Positions 45,166 through 54,135 are shown, counted from the first letter of the stretch. The stretch is 64,000 nt of DNA from an uncultured Clostridia bacterium (GCA_910587735.1 CAJUNT010000004.1:62001-126000); one strand, 5' to 3'. Translations and numbers: made by a program. The notes: generated by a model from the sequence alone, not told the origin.

Positions 45166-45450
45166 TTGGCAGAAGAAAGAAAAAAAGATACACGCCATAG
45201 AATGATATTGGAAGATAGGGAAAGAATGAGTATAACAGGTGTAATAGATGTTCTTTCTTTTGACGAAGAAAGCATTATTGCAGAAACAGAAAAAGGAATG
45301 TTAATACTACGGGGAAACAATATGCATGTAGGAAAATTAAATTTAGATGAAGGTGAAGTTTCTGTTGATGGCTTAATAGATACCATAGAATATAGCGAAG
45401 GTGGCATTTCGAAGGGAAAGAATAGTTTCTTAAATCGTATATTTAAATAA
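45166..45450 (+). CDS. yabP: Sporulation protein YabP
   Basis: About 94 residues of the YabP/YqfC family (HRMILEDRERMSITGVIDVL, SFDEESIIAETEKGMLILRG, LHVGKLNLDEGEVSVDG-like end), needed for spore coat/cortex formation in Bacillus together with YabQ. GGGAGG at 45152-45157 is 8 nt before TTG 45166 but only 2 nt before ATG 45160, so I use the TTG. Directly followed by yabQ. Confidence 0.93.
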   Translation: MAEERKKDTRHRMILEDRERMSITGVIDVLSFDEESIIAETEKGMLILRGNNMHVGKLNLDEGEVSVDGLIDTIEYSEGGISKGKNSFLNRIFK

Positions 45451-45466
45451 ATAAGGGGGGAATGTT

Positions 45467-45967
45467 ATGATTCTTTCTCTCAATGCACAAGCAATGCTTT
45501 TTTTATCTGTAACATTGGCAGGTGCTTTTATTGGCTCTATATATGATATTTTGCGCATTTTTCGCAAAATGATACCTCATACTATGCTTTTTATACAACT
45601 AGAAGATGCTTTCTATTGGATAGGAACAGCTTTTTTTCTTTTTTTTATATTATTGCAACAAAATCATGGAGAAATACGTTTTTTTGTAATTATGGGTGCT
45701 TTTTTGGGTATGTTATTATATTTTTTGACATTAAGTCCTATTATAAACAAAATTTCTGACAAAATTGTTGCATTAATTCATAAAATAGTATTTACATTTT
45801 TTACAATAGTGTTAACACCTTTTCGTCTAATTTATATTTTATTGCGTAAACCTGTCAAAAAAACAAATACTTTTTTTCACAAAAAAATGAAAAAAGTATT
45901 GCAATTTTGTAAAAGATATGTAAAAATAAAAAAAAGAAATGTAAAAATTTTATTTCATAAGAAATAA
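45467..45967 (+). CDS. yabQ: Spore cortex biosynthesis protein YabQ
   Basis: 166 residues with three or four membrane helices; N-terminal LNAQAMLFLSVTLAGAFIGS, YDILRIFRKMIPHTM and AFYWIGTAFFLFFILLQQNH are family hallmarks. The C-terminal about 45 residues are strongly basic. Required for cortex assembly in Bacillus. Shine-Dalgarno AAGGGGGGAATGTT; 16 bp after yabP. Confidence 0.93.
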   Translation: MILSLNAQAMLFLSVTLAGAFIGSIYDILRIFRKMIPHTMLFIQLEDAFYWIGTAFFLFFILLQQNHGEIRFFVIMGAFLGMLLYFLTLSPIINKISDKIVALIHKIVFTFFTIVLTPFRLIYILLRKPVKKTNTFFHKKMKKVLQFCKRYVKIKKRNVKILFHKK

Positions 45968-46012
45968 AATCAGTAAAAGGTAGTTGTCTTTGTAAAAAAA
46001 GGAGAGTCAATT

Positions 46013-46321
46013 ATGAAAAAAGCTGTAAAACCAACAAAAAAAAGACGACCTTTTGATAAAACAGTTGTATTATTTTTTATGATATTGTTTTTTATTGCTG
46101 TTTCGATAGGCATTGGAAGCCAGTTAAATTTATATGGTCAATACAAAAAAGAGGCAGAAGCCGTTTTGATACAAATACAAGAAGAACAAGAAAAAAATGC
46201 AGAGTATATTAGAGAAAAAGAATATTATAATAGTGATGCATATATTGAAAAAGTAGCAAGACAACAACTTGGGCTTGTTATGCCAAATGAAGTACTTTAT
46301 GTGAACAATGCAAAAAATTAA
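46013..46321 (+). CDS. divIC: DivIC/FtsB-type septum protein
   Basis: 102 residues: basic cytoplasmic N-terminus, one membrane helix (about 21-40, VVLFFMILFFIAVSIGIG), an extracytoplasmic coiled coil rich in Glu/Gln/Lys, and the C-terminal EKVARQQLGLVMPNEVLY that marks DivIC/FtsB. It forms the division subcomplex with FtsL and DivIB. Closes the mazG block, as in Bacillus. Confidence 0.92.
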   Translation: MKKAVKPTKKRRPFDKTVVLFFMILFFIAVSIGIGSQLNLYGQYKKEAEAVLIQIQEEQEKNAEYIREKEYYNSDAYIEKVARQQLGLVMPNEVLYVNNAKN

Positions 46322-46340
46322 AAAAATGTCAAAAAAAGTA

Positions 46341-46369
46341 TTGACAAATGATAAATTGCCTTTTATAAT
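46341..46369 (+). promoter_or_regulatory. Consensus promoter of the tRNA operon
   Basis: Perfect -35 TTGACA (46341-46346) and -10 TATAAT (46364-46369) with a 17-nt spacer, 28 bp before the first tRNA. Confidence 0.92.
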
Positions 46370-46397
46370 AGTTCAAGTAGTAAACAAGCTATGATTT

Positions 46398-46471
46398 GGC
46401 GGAGTAGCTCAGTTGGCTAGAGCACGCGGTTCATACCCGCGGTGTCAGGGGTTCAAATCCCTTCTCCGCTA
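46398..46471 (+). tRNA. tRNA-Met (CAT)
   Basis: Full cloverleaf of 74 nt: acceptor GGCGGAG/CTCCGCT with a G-T first pair, D-arm GCTCAGTTGGCTAGAGC, anticodon CAT in GGTTCATACCC, T-loop GTTCAAAT. Initiator features (three G-C pairs under the anticodon loop) are partly present (CGCGG/CCGCG), so elongator or initiator identity, or a CAT tRNA-Ile2, is not settled. CCA is not encoded. Confidence 0.93.
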
Positions 46472-46485
46472 TTTATAATATATGA

Positions 46486-46557
46486 GGCCCGTTGGTCAAG
46501 CGGTCAAGACGCGGCCCTCTCACGGCTGAAACAAGGGTTCGATTCCCTTACGGGTCA
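46486..46557 (+). tRNA. tRNA-Glu (CTC)
   Basis: 72-nt cloverleaf: acceptor GGCCCGT/ACGGGTC, anticodon loop CTCTCAC with anticodon CTC, T-loop GTTCGATT. CCA not encoded. The CTC isoacceptor is less common than TTC in AT-rich genomes. Confidence 0.93.
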
Positions 46558-46585
46558 GCAAAAAGTATATATTGTATGTTTTTAA

Positions 46586-46658
46586 GGGAGTTTAGCTCAG
46601 CTGGGAGAGCATCTGCCTTACAAGCAGAGGGTCACAGGTTCGAGCCCTGTAACTCCCA
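46586..46658 (+). tRNA. tRNA-Val (TAC)
   Basis: 73-nt cloverleaf: acceptor GGGAGTT/AACTCCC, D-arm GCTCAGCTGGGAGAGC, anticodon loop CTTACAA, T-loop GTTCGAGC. CCA not encoded. Last tRNA, followed at once by a terminator. Confidence 0.95.
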
Positions 46659-46659
46659 T

Positions 46660-46693
46660 AAAAAAGAATGTGTAAAATGCACATTCTTTTTTT
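46660..46693 (+). terminator. Terminator of the tRNA operon
   Basis: AAAAAAGAATGTG (46660-46672) pairs perfectly with CACATTCTTTTTT (46680-46692), then T. Confidence 0.92.
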
Positions 46694-46768
46694 CATCACT
46701 GCAAATAAGTTTACTGTTTTTAGCATAATGTATATAAAGAGATAGGAGTCATAAAGGAGAATATATTT

Positions 46769-47323
46769 ATGGAATGGATTACTATTTTTTTTATTGCACT
46801 TAGTTTAGCTATGGACGCATTTGCAGTATCAATTGCAAATGGTGTATCTGTATCTCATTTTAGAAAAAAAGATGCTTTAAAACAGGGAATTTATTTTGGT
46901 GTATTTCAATTTTTAATGCCTTTGCTGGGCTGGTTTTTAGGTATTTATGTAAAAAATAGTATGGAAGTAATTGACCATTGGATTGCTTTTTTATTATTGG
47001 TATTGATAGGAGGGAATATGATAGCAGAAAGTTTTCAAGAAGAAAAACAAAAAAATCATAATGTATTAACAAATCAAAATCTACTTTTACAGGCTGTTGC
47101 AACAAGCATTGACGCTTTTGCAGTAGGGATTAGCTTTGCTATATTAAATGTGAATATAGTATTAGCTTCTGCTGTAATTGGTATAACAGCTTGTATTGTT
47201 TGTTACATAGGCGGTATATTAGGCAAGCATTTGGGGAAATTTTTAGAGAAGAAAGCTTCTATTGCAGGCGGAATGGTTTTAGTTGCAGTAGGTATAAAGA
47301 TATTGCTAGAACATATCACATAA
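46769..47323 (+). CDS. mntP: Manganese efflux pump MntP
   Basis: 184 residues, six membrane helices in two inverted three-helix repeats; the conserved acidic helices are SLAMDAFAVSIANGV and ATSIDAFAVGISFA, which line the Mn2+ pathway. Exports Mn2+ to prevent toxicity. No yybP-ykoY Mn riboswitch is apparent in the short 5' region. Start after AAAGGAGAATATATTT. PAP2 gene follows by 19 bp. Confidence 0.95.
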   Translation: MEWITIFFIALSLAMDAFAVSIANGVSVSHFRKKDALKQGIYFGVFQFLMPLLGWFLGIYVKNSMEVIDHWIAFLLLVLIGGNMIAESFQEEKQKNHNVLTNQNLLLQAVATSIDAFAVGISFAILNVNIVLASAVIGITACIVCYIGGILGKHLGKFLEKKASIAGGMVLVAVGIKILLEHIT

Positions 47324-47342
47324 GCATAATAGGAGGTTGCTT

Positions 47343-47888
47343 ATGAGTCAAATACAAAAGTGGGATGAAAGCGTTGTACTTTGGGTACGAGAATATATTT
47401 CTTGTCCTTTTTTAGATGTCATTATGAAATGGATTTCTTTTTTAGGTGATAATGGTATTGTATGGATAAGCATCACAATATTATTTTTATTTTTTGCAAA
47501 AACACAGCAGAAAAAATGGAGAACATGGGGCATGATATTAGGCAGTAGCTTGCTGATAAGTTCATTTATTACAAATATCATATTAAAGCCTTTTGTTGCC
47601 CGTTTACGCCCTTATGATGTGCTTTTGCTTGATATTATATTACCCCCTCTTTCTGATTATTCTTTTCCATCTGGTCATACAACGGCGGCTTTTACAGGCG
47701 CAGTTGTTTTGTGGCACATAAACCATATTTTTGGTGTAGGTGCTTTTTTGTTTGCAGTCATGGTTGCCTTTTCAAGAATTTATTTAGCAGTACATTATAT
47801 TACAGATGTTTTAGCAGGAGCAATGATAGGTAGTTTGTGTGCATTTGCTGTCATTGCAGTAGTACGCAGAAAACATTTATTGCCTTAA
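47343..47888 (+). CDS. PAP2-family membrane phosphatase
   Basis: 181 residues with about five helices and the three PAP2 catalytic motifs: KPFVARLRP, YSFPSGHTTAAF and SRIYLAVHYITDVLAG. Likely acts outside the membrane on undecaprenyl pyrophosphate or phosphatidate; the substrate is unknown. AGGAGG is 6 nt before ATG 47343, which is preferred to the TTG two codons earlier. Confidence 0.93.
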   Translation: MSQIQKWDESVVLWVREYISCPFLDVIMKWISFLGDNGIVWISITILFLFFAKTQQKKWRTWGMILGSSLLISSFITNIILKPFVARLRPYDVLLLDIILPPLSDYSFPSGHTTAAFTGAVVLWHINHIFGVGAFLFAVMVAFSRIYLAVHYITDVLAGAMIGSLCAFAVIAVVRRKHLLP

Positions 47889-47947
47889 TAAAGTGCATGA
47901 TTATGACAAAATGATTGATAAATAATAGTATATATTATGATAATTTG

Positions 47948-47976
47948 TTGCATATAAAATTTTTTTGTGCTAGAAT
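47948..47976 (+). promoter_or_regulatory. Promoter for second MATE gene
   Basis: -35 TTGCAT (47948-47953), 17-nt spacer, -10 TAGAAT (47971-47976), about 107 bp before the start codon. Confidence 0.55.
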
Positions 47977-48082
47977 GACAAAATATAGAAAATATTTCAA
48001 TAAAATTTTTTACAATATTTATTATTATCAGACAGCATTTGTGTATACAGTAAAATTTAACAAAAGATACGGAGGGAATGAA

Positions 48083-49477
48083 ATGGGTGAAACAATAATA
48101 ACAAAGCAAAATGATATGGATAATCCATTAGGCATAGAACCAGTTGGAAAACTGCTAAAAAGTTTTGCATTGCCTTCTGTTGCAGCATTTTTGGTTAATA
48201 ATTTGTATAATATTGTAGACCAGATATTTATAGGACAAGGTGTAGGCTATCAAGGAAATGCAGCAACAACAGTAGCTTTTCCTATTGTAACAATAGTGTT
48301 GTCACTTTCTATGCTTGTAGGTGCGGGTGGTAGTGCTTATGCTTCTATACGTTTAGGAGAAGGGAAATTTTCCATTGCAGAAAAAGTATTAGGAAATATG
48401 ATGACAATATTGATTATTGTTGGTTTATTGCTTTGTGGTATTGGATTTTTGTTTTTTGAGCCTATGCTTCGATTGTTTGGTGCAAAGGATACCATTATGG
48501 AATATGCAAAAGACTATTCTAGTATTATATTGTTGGGTGTTCCTTTTATGATGGTAGGTGCTGGGCTTTCTAATATGGCACGTACAGATGGCAGTCCTAA
48601 AATGGCTATGTTAAGTATGTTAGTAGGTGCAGTTTTAAATACAGTATTAGACCCTATTTATATTTTTGTTTTTAAATGGGGTGTAAAAGGTGCTGCTATT
48701 GCAACAATTACATCACAAATATTATCAGCAATTATATTAGTTTGGTATTTCAGACGAAAAGGAAAAATGCGTTTAAAAAAACAATATTTAAAACCAGAAT
48801 GGCAATTAATTATTGCTTTTTGCTCGTTAGGTGTATCTAGCTTTATTGTACAAATTGCTAATACACTTTTACAAGTAATATTAAATAATTCTCTTGTTTA
48901 TTATGGTGACGCCTGCTCTGTGGGGGGCGATGTAGCATTAAGTGCTATGGGAATTGTATTAAAAGTCAGTGCAATATTGATAGGTATTAACATTGGTATT
49001 GGTACAGGCGCACAACCTATTGTAGGATTTAATTATGGGGCAAAAAAACCTCAAAGAATTAAGGATACTTATTTGCTTTCTGTTAAAATTGCAAGTATAT
49101 GTTCTATAATAGGCTGGATAGGGTGTGTATTTTTTCCGAAATATCTTTTAATGATATTTGGTTCTGGTGATGCTAATTTTATGAATTTTGCTGTAAAAAG
49201 TATGCAAGTATATATGTTTGGTATATTTATTTCTGGCATACAGATTGTATCAACAGGATATTTTCAAGCAACAGGACAAGCATTAAAGGCTTCTATACTT
49301 TCTATGCTTCGTCAAGTGATATTGTTGATACCATTAATTATAATATTCCCTTTATTTTGGGGATTAGATGGTATTTTAGTTGCAGGACCAGTTGCAGATA
49401 TTGCATCAGGTTTAATTGTATCATTTTTTATATTGAAGGAGATGAAACGACTCAATCATTGGATGAAAGAAGTATAA
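48083..49477 (+). CDS. MATE family efflux transporter
   Basis: About 464 residues, twelve membrane helices. N-terminal PLGIEPVGKLLKSFALPSVA, VDQIFIGQGVGYQGNAATTV, and central GINIGIGTGAQPIVGFNYGA are characteristic of the clostridial MepA-like group. Exports drugs or metabolites. The chosen ATG at 48083 follows GGAGGGAATGAA; the frame extends upstream for 56 codons but through the promoter. The gene end overlaps nothing; the AEC gene begins 20 bp on and probably is in the same transcript. Distinct in sequence from the MATE gene at 32 kb. Confidence 0.93.
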   Translation: MGETIITKQNDMDNPLGIEPVGKLLKSFALPSVAAFLVNNLYNIVDQIFIGQGVGYQGNAATTVAFPIVTIVLSLSMLVGAGGSAYASIRLGEGKFSIAEKVLGNMMTILIIVGLLLCGIGFLFFEPMLRLFGAKDTIMEYAKDYSSIILLGVPFMMVGAGLSNMARTDGSPKMAMLSMLVGAVLNTVLDPIYIFVFKWGVKGAAIATITSQILSAIILVWYFRRKGKMRLKKQYLKPEWQLIIAFCSLGVSSFIVQIANTLLQVILNNSLVYYGDACSVGGDVALSAMGIVLKVSAILIGINIGIGTGAQPIVGFNYGAKKPQRIKDTYLLSVKIASICSIIGWIGCVFFPKYLLMIFGSGDANFMNFAVKSMQVYMFGIFISGIQIVSTGYFQATGQALKASILSMLRQVILLIPLIIIFPLFWGLDGILVAGPVADIASGLIVSFFILKEMKRLNHWMKEV

Positions 49478-49497
49478 TAAAAAGGGAGATGGGTAAT

Positions 49498-50418
49498 GTG
49501 GCATTAGCGGTGGTTGGACAGCTTACAACAATGGTATTGCTAATGATAGTAGGCTTTTTGTTGAGTAAAAAGGGATATTTACAGGATACAAAAGGGCTTT
49601 CTATTGTATTAACAAAGGTAGCAGTACCAGCAAATATGATAGTATTACTGCAAAGAGAATTTTCACATGAAATATTGATAGGATTTTTAAAAACAGGCTG
49701 TGGAACACTTTTTCTTTGTATATTAGGAACAATAATATTTATGATAGTAGGAAAATGTTTAAAAATGGATTTTCCACAATTAGGGCTTTTTGCAGGTGGT
49801 GGTGTTTATAGTAATGTTATATTTATGGGACAGCCTCTTGTTACAGCAATGTTTGGAGCAGAGGGACTCATATTTTGTGTTGCTGTAATGTTTGCAAGTA
49901 ATGTATATTTATTTACAGCTTGCTCTGTATTGTTTTCCTATAAATGTGGTACTGCAAAACCTCCTGTTAAAATGGTAAAAGATGCCTTTTTTAATTTGAT
50001 TTGTTTTTCTGCTATTATAGGTATTGTTTTGTTTGTCAATTCTATATCATTGCCTTCACCACTTTATAATGCTTTAAATTATGCATCTACAACAACAGTT
50101 TGTCTTTCTATGATTGTAATCGGTTCTCTTTTAGCTGCTGCTAAAGTAAAAGAAGTATTGAAAGATAAAACAGTATATATATTTAGCTTTTTTACATTAA
50201 TTGTTATGCCTGTTATTACAAAATTGATAATGGGATTTGTAGTAGATGGCGTTGCATTAGGAGTTATGGTAATATTGATGGGTACACCAGCAGCAGCGGC
50301 ATTGCCTTCTTTTGCTGGAGGATATGGAAATGATGAAAAAAGAGCGTCAGAATATGTGTTTGTATCCACAGTGCTTTCTGTAATCACATTGCCTCTTACA
50401 GCAAAATTTTTATGCTAA
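49498..50418 (+). CDS. AEC family transporter (auxin efflux carrier type)
   Basis: About 306 residues with ten helices in two five-helix repeats; GQLTTMVLLMIVGFLLSKKG at the N-terminus and LMGTPAAAALPSFAGGYGND near the C-terminus are family marks. In bacteria these carry organic acids or similar anions; substrate unknown. GGGAG at 49484-49488 is 9 nt before the GTG at 49498 but directly touches the ATG at 49489, so the GTG is preferred. Confidence 0.88.
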   Translation: MALAVVGQLTTMVLLMIVGFLLSKKGYLQDTKGLSIVLTKVAVPANMIVLLQREFSHEILIGFLKTGCGTLFLCILGTIIFMIVGKCLKMDFPQLGLFAGGGVYSNVIFMGQPLVTAMFGAEGLIFCVAVMFASNVYLFTACSVLFSYKCGTAKPPVKMVKDAFFNLICFSAIIGIVLFVNSISLPSPLYNALNYASTTTVCLSMIVIGSLLAAAKVKEVLKDKTVYIFSFFTLIVMPVITKLIMGFVVDGVALGVMVILMGTPAAAALPSFAGGYGNDEKRASEYVFVSTVLSVITLPLTAKFLC

Positions 50419-50438
50419 TACATATTATGTTTTAAATC

Positions 50439-50475
50439 AATAAGCACGATTTGTAAAAATTGTGCTTATTTTGTT
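50439..50475 (+). terminator. Terminator after the AEC gene
   Basis: AATAAGCACGATTT (from 50439) pairs with AAATTGTGCTTATT (ending at 50470) with one G-T wobble and a 4-nt loop, then T. Confidence 0.8.
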
Positions 50476-50712
50476 ATAGTAATATATTTTTTGTCGTTTT
50501 CAGTACATTAATAAACTTTTTGAAATTGTATATTATATATAAATAAACTATAATTTTTTATACATATTTACCAATTATTATAAAAAGATATATAATTTAT
50601 AATGACAGAACACTGTTTATTGTTTATAATAAATTAAATACATATCATATTTTTTTTGTATCTGCAATAAATGTGTCAAATCACTATATTGATTATGACA
50701 AAGAGGAGCATT

Positions 50713-50741
50713 TTGATTGCATACAATATGATAGGTAAAAT
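50713..50741 (+). promoter_or_regulatory. Promoter for hppA
   Basis: -35 TTGATT (50713-50718), 17-nt spacer, -10 TAAAAT (50736-50741). Transcription would begin near 50749 and include the small upstream ORF. Confidence 0.55.
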
Positions 50742-50806
50742 ATAGAATGTATCTTTTGTTGTTTTTATATGATTGTTAATAAAATAGAAATGGGGAGTCT
50801 ATTTTT

Positions 50807-50878
50807 ATGGCATCAAATAGAAACACACAAAAGAGTATAAGCAAAGGAGGCTTTTTATGGATTTTTCGTATAACATGA
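50807..50878 (+). CDS. 23-codon upstream ORF overlapping hppA start
   Basis: ATG at 50807 lies 9 nt after GGGGAG; the frame reads MASNRNTQKSISKGGFLWIF plus three residues and stops at TGA 50876-50878, 22 nt inside hppA in another frame. The hppA ribosome site (AAAGGAGG) is inside this ORF, so its translation could couple to or compete with hppA. May be a leader peptide, or chance. Confidence 0.4.
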   Translation: MASNRNTQKSISKGGFLWIFRIT

Positions 50879-52842
50879 TTTTTGTAGCACCAGTGTTAGG
50901 AATTATAGCATTGATATTTGCATTTGTATTAGCTTCAAAAATTAGCAAAGAAGAAGAAGGCACAGACCGTATGAAAGAAATTGCATTAGCCATAAGAGAG
51001 GGAGCAAATGCTTTTTTAAAAGCGGAGTATAAAATACTGGTAATATTTGTTTTGGTATTATTTGTATTGATTTGTTTTGGTATTGGTGTCACAACAGCAA
51101 TTTGCTTTGCAGTGGGAGCTTTATTTTCTACATTAGCAGGTTATTTTGGTATGAATGTAGCAACAAAAGCAAATGTACGTACAGCAAACGGCGCAAGAAC
51201 GGGGGGCATGAATAAAGCACTTTCCACAGCATTTTCTGGCGGAGCAGTTATGGGTATGTCTGTTGTAGGACTGGGGTTATTTGGTGTTAGTGTAGTATAC
51301 ATGATTACAAAAAATGTGGGTGTTCTTTCGGGATTTAGTTTAGGAGCATCTTCCATAGCATTATTTGGACGTGTAGGTGGCGGTATTTATACAAAAGCTG
51401 CCGATGTAGGTGCTGACTTGGTTGGTAAGGTTGAGGCAGGCATTCCAGAAGATGACCCTCGTAATCCTGCTGTTATTGCAGACAATGTAGGTGATAATGT
51501 TGGAGATGTCGCTGGTATGGGTGCAGACTTGTTTGAATCTTATGTAGGTTCCATAGTTTCTGCTATTACATTAGGTATTGTATATTTTAGTACAGAAGGT
51601 GCATTATTTCCATTAATACTTTCTGCTTGTGGCATATTAGCATCTATTATAGGAACATTTTTTGTTCATGGTGGAAACGATAATCCTCAAAAAGCATTAA
51701 GAACAGGTTCTTATGTTTCTGCTGCTATTGTAGTAGTAGGAGCATTGGTGTTAAGTAATTTGTTTTTTAAAGATATGAAAGCAGCGATTGCAGTAATTTC
51801 TGGATTGATAGTAGGTCTTTTAATCGGTATTATTACAGAAGTATATACTTCTGCTGATTATAATTTTGTAAAGAAAATTGCAAATCAAGCAGAAACAGGA
51901 CCAGCAACAGCAATTATAAGTGGTTTAGCAGTAGGTATGCAATCCACAGCAATACCAGTTATATTAATTTGTATTGGTATTTTTGCTGCATATAGTGTAA
52001 GTGGATTATATGGTATTGCATTAGCGGCAGTTGGTATGCTTTCTACAACAGGTATTACTGTTGCAGTAGATGCTTATGGTCCTATTGCAGATAATGCAGG
52101 TGGTATTGCTGAAATGAGTGGTTTAGACCATTCTGTAAGAGAAGTAACGGATAAATTGGACGCAGTAGGAAATACAACAGCTGCTATGGGAAAAGGTTTT
52201 GCCATTGGTTCTGCAGCATTAACAGCATTGGCTTTGTTTGTATCTTATGCAGAATCTGTTTCATTAAGTGCGATTTCTATATTAGAGCCTAGAGTTATTA
52301 TTGGTTTATTTGTTGGTGGTATGCTTCCATTTTTGTTTTCTGCTTTTACAATGGAATCTGTTGGAAAGGCTGCATTCCAAATGATTGAAGAGGTTAGAAG
52401 GCAATTTCGTAGTATTCCTGGTATTATGGAGGGAACAGCAAAACCAGATTATAAGAAATGTGTTGAAATTTCAACAACAGCTGCATTAAAAGAAATGTTG
52501 ATACCTGGTATTATGGCTGTAACAGTTCCTTTAATTGTGGGCATTCTTTTGGGTACAGGTGCATTAGGAGGGTTGCTTGCTGGCGCACTTGTAACAGGTG
52601 TTATGATGGCTATATTTATGTCTAATGCAGGCGGTAGCTGGGATAATGCTAAAAAATATATTGAAGAGGGTAATAATGGTGGAAAAGGCAGTGAAGCACA
52701 TAAAGCAGCAGTAGTAGGAGATACCGTAGGTGACCCGTTTAAAGATACTTCTGGTCCTTCTATTAACATATTGATTAAATTGATGACGATTGTAGCATTG
52801 GTATTTGCACCATTATTTTTAACAATTGGCAGTTTGTTATAA
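50857..52842 (+). CDS. hppA: Membrane-bound ion-pumping pyrophosphatase
   Basis: Hydrolyses cytoplasmic PPi to pump H+ or Na+ outward. 661 residues, about sixteen helices. Catalytic loops: GGGIYTKAADVGADLVGKVE, IPEDDPRNPAVIADNVGDNV, VAGMGADLFESY, and C-terminal GDTVGDPFKDTSGPSINILI. The motif GNTTAAMGKG has Ala where K+-independent enzymes carry Lys, marking the K+-dependent class, which includes Na+ pumps. Start after AAAGGAGGCTTTTT. Useful to anaerobes with tight energy budgets. Confidence 0.96.
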   Translation: MDFSYNMIFVAPVLGIIALIFAFVLASKISKEEEGTDRMKEIALAIREGANAFLKAEYKILVIFVLVLFVLICFGIGVTTAICFAVGALFSTLAGYFGMNVATKANVRTANGARTGGMNKALSTAFSGGAVMGMSVVGLGLFGVSVVYMITKNVGVLSGFSLGASSIALFGRVGGGIYTKAADVGADLVGKVEAGIPEDDPRNPAVIADNVGDNVGDVAGMGADLFESYVGSIVSAITLGIVYFSTEGALFPLILSACGILASIIGTFFVHGGNDNPQKALRTGSYVSAAIVVVGALVLSNLFFKDMKAAIAVISGLIVGLLIGIITEVYTSADYNFVKKIANQAETGPATAIISGLAVGMQSTAIPVILICIGIFAAYSVSGLYGIALAAVGMLSTTGITVAVDAYGPIADNAGGIAEMSGLDHSVREVTDKLDAVGNTTAAMGKGFAIGSAALTALALFVSYAESVSLSAISILEPRVIIGLFVGGMLPFLFSAFTMESVGKAAFQMIEEVRRQFRSIPGIMEGTAKPDYKKCVEISTTAALKEMLIPGIMAVTVPLIVGILLGTGALGGLLAGALVTGVMMAIFMSNAGGSWDNAKKYIEEGNNGGKGSEAHKAAVVGDTVGDPFKDTSGPSINILIKLMTIVALVFAPLFLTIGSLL

Positions 52843-52886
52843 TTAGGTAAATTTTACAGTAAAATCTGTAAAAATGCTAAAAAAAT

Positions 52887-52911
52887 AAGACTTGGAAATA
52901 CTCCAAGTCTT
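52887..52911. terminator. Bidirectional terminator hppA/mecA
   Basis: AAGACTTGGA (52887-52896) pairs with TCCAAGTCTT (52902-52911), loop AATAC, T-rich on the plus side and T-rich on the minus side. Confidence 0.85.
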
Positions 52912-52916
52912 GATTT

Positions 52917-53576
52917 TTAACAAGTAAAGCATTTTGAAAGCAACGTAATTGCTTTGTTTTCAATAATTGTTTCGCCATGTTCTATTAGATAATATTTTGA
53001 GAGTTGAACAGAAATATGTTTTTGTCCATATTCTCCTAATATTAATTCTAATTCTTCTGCTTTGTTTTCATCTCCATCTTGTTTTATTTGTAACACAATA
53101 AAATATCTGTCATACAATTTGTAAAGAGAACTGGCATCATGGTAAGTATCTGCAATGCGTAAACTAAAATCAATGACATCATCTAGTTTAGCAAAGGAAT
53201 AAATCAAAATGTCACTATTTTTGTCTGATTCTCCCTCTTGGAATACAAGAGATTTTCTTTTAAAACGACGCAGGTCTTTTTGCTGAGAAAGAATTTTCGC
53301 TCCTATGGATTCCTGACTTTTGCTGTCTATTTTTGTTACAATAATCATAATGCTATCTAATCCTACTGGAACAGCCTCCACCATAAGGGGAGTATTTTCT
53401 GAAATAAAGTCATATTCTTCCAGTGCGGTTTCCATGATGTCGTGAAAAAGTTCTTGTGTTTTTTCAGAAGGTATTGTTAAGTCCTCCAGTTTGATATTGC
53501 GCTCTGATAAATCAGCTTGCGTCAATATGAGTTTAATTTGACTCTCATTTATTTTTTCTATTTTCAATTCAATCAC
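52917..53576 (-). CDS. mecA: Adaptor protein MecA
   Basis: 219 residues. N-terminal MIELKIEKINESQIKLILTQ and DLSERNIKLEDLTIPSEKTQ give the substrate-binding domain, a charged linker follows, and the C-terminal domain (about 125-219; ILIYSFAKLDDVIDFSLRIA, LYKLYDRYFIVLQI) is the ClpC-binding part. MecA delivers proteins to ClpCP. The first codon appears to be GTG at 53576 with AAGGA very close upstream; an internal start is possible but would trim the conserved N-terminus. Confidence 0.9.
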   Translation of the reverse strand: MIELKIEKINESQIKLILTQADLSERNIKLEDLTIPSEKTQELFHDIMETALEEYDFISENTPLMVEAVPVGLDSIMIIVTKIDSKSQESIGAKILSQQKDLRRFKRKSLVFQEGESDKNSDILIYSFAKLDDVIDFSLRIADTYHDASSLYKLYDRYFIVLQIKQDGDENKAEELELILGEYGQKHISVQLSKYYLIEHGETIIENKAITLLSKCFTC

Positions 53577-54135
53577 ATCCTTATTGAAATACGTTCTCTA
53601 AAACAAAAATAATGATACAATTACATCATAGCATATTTTTTTATATTATACAAATGGTATGCGCTAATTGTTACAAAAATGTGAGATAAAAACTGTTATG
53701 TATATTCCACTAAACAGTATAATCAATATTTGCTGTTATGTAAAGAGGATAATTCATACAGAAAAATAAATTTTTTTTGTGGAAAATGTATGTTATTTAC
53801 AATGATATTTATGATTATGAATAGAAAATAATATCATTTTGCAATATAAAAATTCAAAAAATATATTGATATAATAGTATTTATAGTGCTTTTCTATATA
53901 AATGTATTGTACTTAATATTGTTTAGATATGCAAAAAAATACAGCATAAAATAAATTACAAAAACTTTAAAAAGTGCGTATTCTGTTGACACTCACGCTA
54001 TGAATGGTTAAAATGATAAATACAATGTGTACTTTATTCATTAGAAAATGTTTATAAAAGCTATATTTTTATGTTAAAATAAATAAGGCACTTTTTTGCT
54101 GTACGCTGTGTATATGAAAAAAGCGGAGGAGAACT
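53577..54135 (+). other. 559-bp gap between mecA and LysM gene
   Basis: Very AT-rich. It has a good promoter at 53986-54014 facing the LysM gene; before that I see no ORF over 40 codons with a ribosome site, no tRNA and no strong hairpin. An unrecognised small RNA cannot be excluded. Confidence 0.6.
53986..54014 (+). promoter_or_regulatory. Promoter for the LysM protein gene
   Basis: -35 TTGACA (53986-53991), 17-nt spacer, -10 TAAAAT (54009-54014), leaving a 5' region of about 115 nt. Confidence 0.65.

Larger units (their letters stand above)
50419..50856 (+). other. 438-bp gap before hppA
   Basis: Contains the AEC terminator (50439-50472), about 240 bp of featureless AT-rich sequence, the hppA promoter (50713-50741) and the small upstream ORF (50807-50878). 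I see no other gene. Confidence 0.7.

Noticed and set aside
46492..46728. 78-codon frame through the tRNA genes
   Set aside because: It translates tRNA-Glu and tRNA-Val sequence, a known false gene pattern.
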